From Henckelia pumila (lineage: Eukaryota > Streptophyta > Magnoliopsida > Lamiales > Gesneriaceae): DNA of 64,000 nucleotides. Position numbers and translations under genes: made by a program. Shown here one piece after another: positions 59,297 to 64,000 of this stretch (its first letter is position 1; each line of letters starts with the position of its first letter). Where the stretch lies: NCBI RefSeq assembly GCF_033568475.1, contig NC_133123.1, positions 99,759,228-99,823,227 of the forward strand. Reading direction: 5' to 3'. Under the pieces are notes generated by a model that searched no databases, was not told the origin of the DNA, and saw only the letters and a list, made by a program, of their open reading frames with translations.

Positions 59297-59463
59297 AACA
59301 CTCCTGTGCAACGGTCTCATTCGTGAGACGGGTCAACTCTATCCATATTTATAATAATAAGTAATACTTTTGACATAAAATGTAATACTTTTTAATGGAT
59401 AACCCATATAAGAGACCCGTCACACGAATATGACCCGTGCAACGGTTGCATACAAGTGTTTGC
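59297..59463. mobile_element. Short foldback/MITE-like element
   Basis: Left arm (aacactcctgtgcaacgg ... gagacgggtc) and right arm (gagacccgtc ... caacggttgcatacaagtgtt) are imperfect inverted copies around an AT-rich centre, total about 167 bp. No target duplication resolved. Non-coding. Confidence 0.55.
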
Positions 59464-59864
59464 CTTAACAAAAAGACATTCAAGGCCATCCTTTCAAACT
59501 TCTAAATATAAATATAATTTTTATCACACAAAAATTCTCAAGTAATAAATTAGTTTTTAACTCAATAAAATTTGTTGAGATCGGGTATGAATGGAGAGAC
59601 TCTTTGACAAAGATCAAATGATCGAGTAAGGTGTTATTACTCTCAACCAATTTTATCAACTTTTGAAGTTATTTGAACAACTTTAAAGTATGAAAACAGT
59701 TCAAGAAACTTCAATGAAACGTACACACTAAAATCATAAGTAGGTTAACAAGATAATGCAAAGACAGTAAAGTACTAAAGAACACAAGATAAATAAAAGT
59801 TCGAAGGTTAAATCTTACTACGTCTTTCATACAGGAAGATTTACTAGAAGACTTTGCTTATTAC
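59464..59864. other. Intergenic DNA
   Basis: About 400 bp of AT-rich sequence with no recognised gene or repeat. Confidence 0.35.
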
Positions 59865-60769
59865 TGTAACTCCCAAAAAATCCATAAATCCACTCTCGAA
59901 TATTAAAAAGATTTTAAATAAATTTTAAATGATTTTATTTTATTTTATTTTGATTTAAAAGTTATGTTTAAATTAAATAATTTTATGTGATATTAATGAT
60001 TTAAAAGTTATGTTTAAAAGATTTCATGCTATGTATATTGCATGAGATTTTATGCTCAATGTTAATTTAGGGAGTGTTAAAGTATATGTTTAAATATTGA
60101 GTTAAATAATTTCATGTTATCTAAAGTTGTCTGATGTTAACGGTTATAAAAGTTAGCTTTTGATATTTTCATGTATGAGTTTAATTTCGGTGACGAAGAG
60201 AATATAGTCTAACCTATGAACGAGGTTTAAAAAATTTGAAGTCAAGCATATTTTACACGAATATTTATTTTTAAGTTTCAAATATGTATTTGTGCAACTT
60301 TTTATTTTAAAAGATGGGTTTGACTTTTAATTTTACAAGATTAGAGGAGTTGTGAGTATTTTAAGTTGTTAGGCTTCCACGCCGCCTCCCACCCTTCTCC
60401 CCTACCCTTCTTCCGAAAATCTTCACACTCCAGGCATTGAGATTTATCGTTCGATTGTTCGTGTGAAGGCTAGATCGCGTCCTAGAGCCCGGATTTCTTC
60501 CAACCAACGAAAAGGCAAGTTTTAAATGTTTTTGAAACCACCATTCGAGAATATATGTATTTTGATATGAAAACTTATATGTTGATTTGTATGTAATTTA
60601 TATTGCATTGATTTTAAGAGATTTGGAAGAGGATGATGTAGAAATGTTCAACGTGAATTGTTCTTAACGTTTTATGAAAAGATTTTTGAGAATTTATGTG
60701 AAAGATGTGTGAATCTGAGAATTTCTATGACAAGGAACATAATTGATATGTGATGTTATTTTTGAGTTT
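59865..60769 (+). repeat. Gypsy-type LTR fragment
   Basis: Begins TGTAACTCCC, the usual start of a gypsy LTR, and contains long AT-rich stretches followed by a C-rich segment near 60375-60430. The far boundary is not defined; it may continue after the next LTR at 62911. No coding sequence seen. Confidence 0.4.
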
Positions 60770-60846
60770 GCATGATACCCTAGACTCTTTATAAATTTTT
60801 TTAAAAAATAATAATGCATAAAAAGCTATATATATTTAAATAAATC

Positions 60847-60848
<2 letters not shown>

Positions 60849-60891
<43 letters not shown>
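60849..60891. repeat. (TA)n microsatellite
   Basis: About 21 consecutive TA units. A second run lies in the same LTR-like segment at 62564-62600. Confidence 0.95.
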
Positions 60892-60895
<4 letters not shown>

Positions 60896-62561
60896 CTTAA
60901 AATACTCTTAACATAAAATATATTTGCATGCAATTTAATTAAATAATTAAATATGTATAAAAATCCATGCAACTTAAACTTAAGTCCAATAATTTAAAAT
61001 CCATGCATATCTAAACACTTTTCCCAAAATCCTCCAACCATGAAAATATAATTAGAAAAATCCTCAAACCATGCAAATGAATAAAATACTATCATATGCG
61101 GAAAATAACATAATGTTTAATTATATCAAAACTGCTAAACATAAGTTGAGCAGAAGGTCACGGGCAGACTAGCTGCATAGGCGCTCAGACGACGTCCTCA
61201 CCGTCAGTCGGGGCAATATGCTCATCATCAATATAATGCTCACCTGCACCCATTAGATCTAGTGAGCCTAGAGGCCCAACACGTTCTATCCGTACATAAC
61301 AATATGCAGTCACAAGCGCTTATCGTATTAATATCATAATATATGTATGCATGCATGCTCATAAAAACTTATTCGTAAACAGTTAACCATAATCATGATC
61401 TTATTCTTAATCATAAGCATAACATAAATATTAAATCATCATAAGAAATCACATAATCATAAATATTTCTGTGCAGGTTGTATCCATGAATGTGGCTCTT
61501 AAACATGAACGATTGATCAATCTGAGAATTAACGTACGTGGCGGTGGAATCTCCATCTCTATGCCGGTAATATAACTACCTCTGTGCCGGTGGTAAAACC
61601 ACCTCTGTGCCACCACTGCACCAGCCCACAATCAGGTTGGATTCACGACTCTTAATCATAACTGTGCTGCCACACCACTTCAACTTCCATAAAAATATTC
61701 TTTTCTTAACTGTCCTTAATCATAAATAAAAATAATATTTCATGCATACAAGAACTTAAAATAAAAATCTTCATAATTTAATCATTTCATAAAATTTTGT
61801 CCGTAAATATATATTTAATTATTTTTCATAAAAATCATACTTATACTTAAAATATATGCATGAATTAAATATATATTTACGAAACATTTAATTTTCATGA
61901 ATTTGTTCGAGCTGCTTCTCGGCCAAACCAACAACTAAAGCCACTGAACCAACATCAGATCACGACCCTAAGGACCCAACCTCGACCCTCAATACCTTGG
62001 TCAGCCCTTTGAACGAATGCATGTCAGAAAATCAAGCCATAACCATCAACATGTCCAAAAAACTCAAGAACCATGCAAGAACAATAGAAATCTGATCTTA
62101 CAATCAAAAATATGAAAACACACGATCTAAATCTTCAAAACAGTGATAATATTGATATAACAGGTGGCAAGGAAGGAATCAAACGTGTATTTTTTGAAGA
62201 TTTCAAGAAATAAATCGAATCCGACACGTATAGGGCCCTCCGGGACGAACGATTCTTAAAATCTTGTAAAAAATCTTACAAGTGATCGTGTATGGTGTGT
62301 TCTTCATGGAGGAGGGTTTTTGAAACTTGAGGGAGGCGGCTTAGATGATTGAATGGGAGAGAGGGGAAAATGAGACTGAAAGTTTGATATTTGTTTGTGT
62401 GTGTATCATGGACGGACTAATTTAAAATATCAAGTTATATTATAAAAGCCCACATAAAAATATGATAATTAAATGTATAATCTCGAAATATAAATTTAAT
62501 GGATTTTTAAGGCTTATTAAAAGTCCTTAAAATAGCTTATTTTGGTGAAAATTGGGCTTCT

Positions 62562-62563
<2 letters not shown>

Positions 62564-62600
<37 letters not shown>
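62564..62600. repeat. (TA)n microsatellite
   Basis: About 18 consecutive TA units just after the cttctatac segment. Confidence 0.95.
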
Positions 62601-62604
<4 letters not shown>

Positions 62605-62910
62605 CTCTTATTTTCTAAAAATAAAATCTTAAAATAATAATTTATGGCACATAAAACCTCCATAAAATGTTTTGGGTGAAAATTCTTCATCTCGTTCGTC
62701 CATGGTCTCGTCTACGCAATCGAATAAAACATTTTCTCAAAAATCAATAAATTTCATAATTGCGGGTTAAATGCTAAAATAAAATTTTAAATCATGCACA
62801 TAAATCATATAATATCACATAAAATCATTTAACCCTCTTTTCTAAATTTTAAATTAATTTTTTTCCTAATTATGCATGCGAAATCACGTAGAAAAATTCC
62901 GGACGTTACA

Positions 62911-63850
62911 ATTTCGATATGTTTCTTTTGAATGAAAAGTTTTGATGAAAAGTTTTTGAAGATGGATATTTTTGGGTGAATACTTTTCGAATTTTTGAAG
63001 TTTTTCATGTGTTTGATCATATGATTCAATGGGTGGGTGAGTAGGTTTGAATAAGGATTGAGATGCACCAAAAATATGAAAGAAAACGAGATTTTGGAAG
63101 TCTGCGCCGCTGCTTGCATTCGCAGGCAACAACCCAAGTGCAGGAACGGGCCCCCATCGCGCGAGTGCGCCCATTTTTAAGCACTCTAGTACGGTGCTGG
63201 TGTGCCCAAGCGCGCATGGCCGCGCCACATCATGCATTTCTGCGTGCCCCAGCATCGTGGGTTCTGTCCTAGAGATATATTTTTACGTAATTGAGCTCAT
63301 AAATTCATGTTTATGATATTTTAAGGTATTTAAAGTATTTTTAAGAGTTCCTATGCAAAAAATTTCAAGTTTTAATGTCAAGAACGAAAAGAACGACTCA
63401 TGTGAATCAGTTTAGTTATGTAATACATTATATTCTAGTATATTGTCACAAAAGCTACGTTCCTTGTGAAAAGCATGAAATGTTGTGAAATTTTAATCTA
63501 CGTGTTTATCTTTATTTTATTTAGCATGATTTTTAAGCACGAAAGAATTCAAAGAGCATGAATATCAAATTTCAAGTTATTTTCAAAGTTCATGATAACA
63601 TGATGATTTTAAGACGTTTTTAAGTATGTTTCATGAACGATAAGAAGTTTTATGATGGAAATGTTTTATGATGATAATGATGAAGTTATGAGAAAGTTTA
63701 TGATGATGATGTTTATGATGAGAAATCATGATGAAGTTTACGATTATGATGATGTTTTGATAATACATGATAAAATATATTGATGTTGTATGTGTTCTTG
63801 TGGTAGCAGTACAGGATTGTTATCTCGGGACGAACTCCAGTGAGGGCCTT
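62911..63850. other. Repeat-derived non-coding DNA
   Basis: Possibly the continuation of the LTR fragment at 59865. It includes a GC-richer stretch (63110-63260) and an imperfect gatgat/gatgaa tract (63650-63775). Overlapping short ORFs on both strands near 62830-63270 show no domain and are judged incidental. Confidence 0.35.
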
Positions 63851-64000
63851 TTTAGGGACCCAACCCCGATCACATACTAAATCACTTATTAATTATGTAA
63901 TTAGAGATAATCCTAAGACAGTAATCAAAAAACGGAAATAAAACTAGTTAACAATCCAAACCGACAGTATACAACCGGTGACTAAAAACCAAAGTAACAA
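63851..64000 (-). repeat. Start of a G0-like LTR at the right edge
   Basis: The segment gatcacatactaaa and following sequence resemble the G0 LTR end at 13125-13260 (ggatcacatactaaac...), in the same orientation. It runs off the window. Confidence 0.45.

Larger units (their letters stand above)
60770..62910 (-). repeat. Probable minus-strand gypsy LTR
   Basis: On the minus strand it starts TGTAACGTCCGG at 62910, a typical gypsy LTR start. It contains LTR-like blocks (gagcctagaggcccaacacg near 61265, ctctgtgccggtgg repeats near 61560-61620) and two TA microsatellites. No pol or gag is present, so it is either solo or an edge of a lost element. The left end is a guess. Confidence 0.5.

Noticed and set aside
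61463..62915. A 1.44-kb LTR from 61468 to 62910 with apparent atttc duplications
   Set aside because: The inferred left end falls inside sequence that looks like LTR interior, and a five-base match followed by TG is likely enough by chance in this AT-rich region.
62829..63272. Overlapping ORFs of 60-123 codons near the right edge
   Set aside because: Found on both strands in repeat-like DNA, mutually overlapping, no recognisable domain.

Overview
The window is nuclear DNA from a flowering plant, most likely a eudicot; the species cannot be named. The evidence is three intron-containing host genes of plant type (a plastid sigma factor of the SIG2 type, a small organelle-type SWIB-domain protein and an alpha/beta hydrolase) set among nested LTR retrotransposons. 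No bacterial operon, CRISPR array, rRNA or tRNA gene was seen.

Positions 1-34290 are a retrotransposon nest. The oldest recognisable layer is a minus-strand Ty3/gypsy element, here called G0. Its gag remnant lies at 12388-13043, its primer-binding site (PBS) at 13103-13114, and its 5' LTR is split over 13119-13883, 23062-23103 and 32677-33229. Three later insertions broke it. (a) A tandem Ty1/copia array lies at 1-12387, on the minus strand and running off the left edge. Two internal regions, C1 and C2, share one LTR at 4234-6081. (b) A plus-strand Ty3/gypsy chromovirus, G1, occupies 13884-23056 with target-site duplication (TSD) AATAT. (c) A complete minus-strand copia element, C3, occupies 23104-32671 with TSD CGTCC. 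C1, C2 and C3 belong to one family with LTRs of about 1.85 kb and an unusually long leader of about 1.8-1.9 kb. A diverged LTR related to G0 follows at 33230-34290.

Positions 34603-58239 are the gene island. SIG2 (minus, 7 exons, 585 aa) is apparently intact. It is divergent from the SWIB gene (plus, 2 exons, 132 aa), whose 4-kb intron holds a decayed copia fragment, C4. The SWIB gene converges on the alpha/beta hydrolase (minus, 7 exons, 297 aa). The fifth intron of the hydrolase is 10.1 kb long because it carries copia element C5 (47237-56525, TSD ACAAA), whose 5' LTR was in turn hit by a gypsy solo LTR (53034-55922). Exon phases agree across every junction in all three genes, so the transposons have enlarged introns without visibly breaking coding frames.

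Positions 58240-64000 contain no convincing gene. They hold a foldback/MITE-like element, decayed gypsy LTR segments, two long TA microsatellites and, at the edge, the start of another LTR resembling G0.

No new enzymatic system was found. The observations most worth checking are: a run of consecutive GC hairpins in the copia leaders whose sequence changes while pairing is kept; the shared-LTR tandem; an in-frame, microhomology-bounded loss of integrase in C2; a G1 polyprotein frame broken only by four apparent C-to-T or G-to-A stops; and a duplicated splice acceptor in the hydrolase gene. All identities and counts are by eye.
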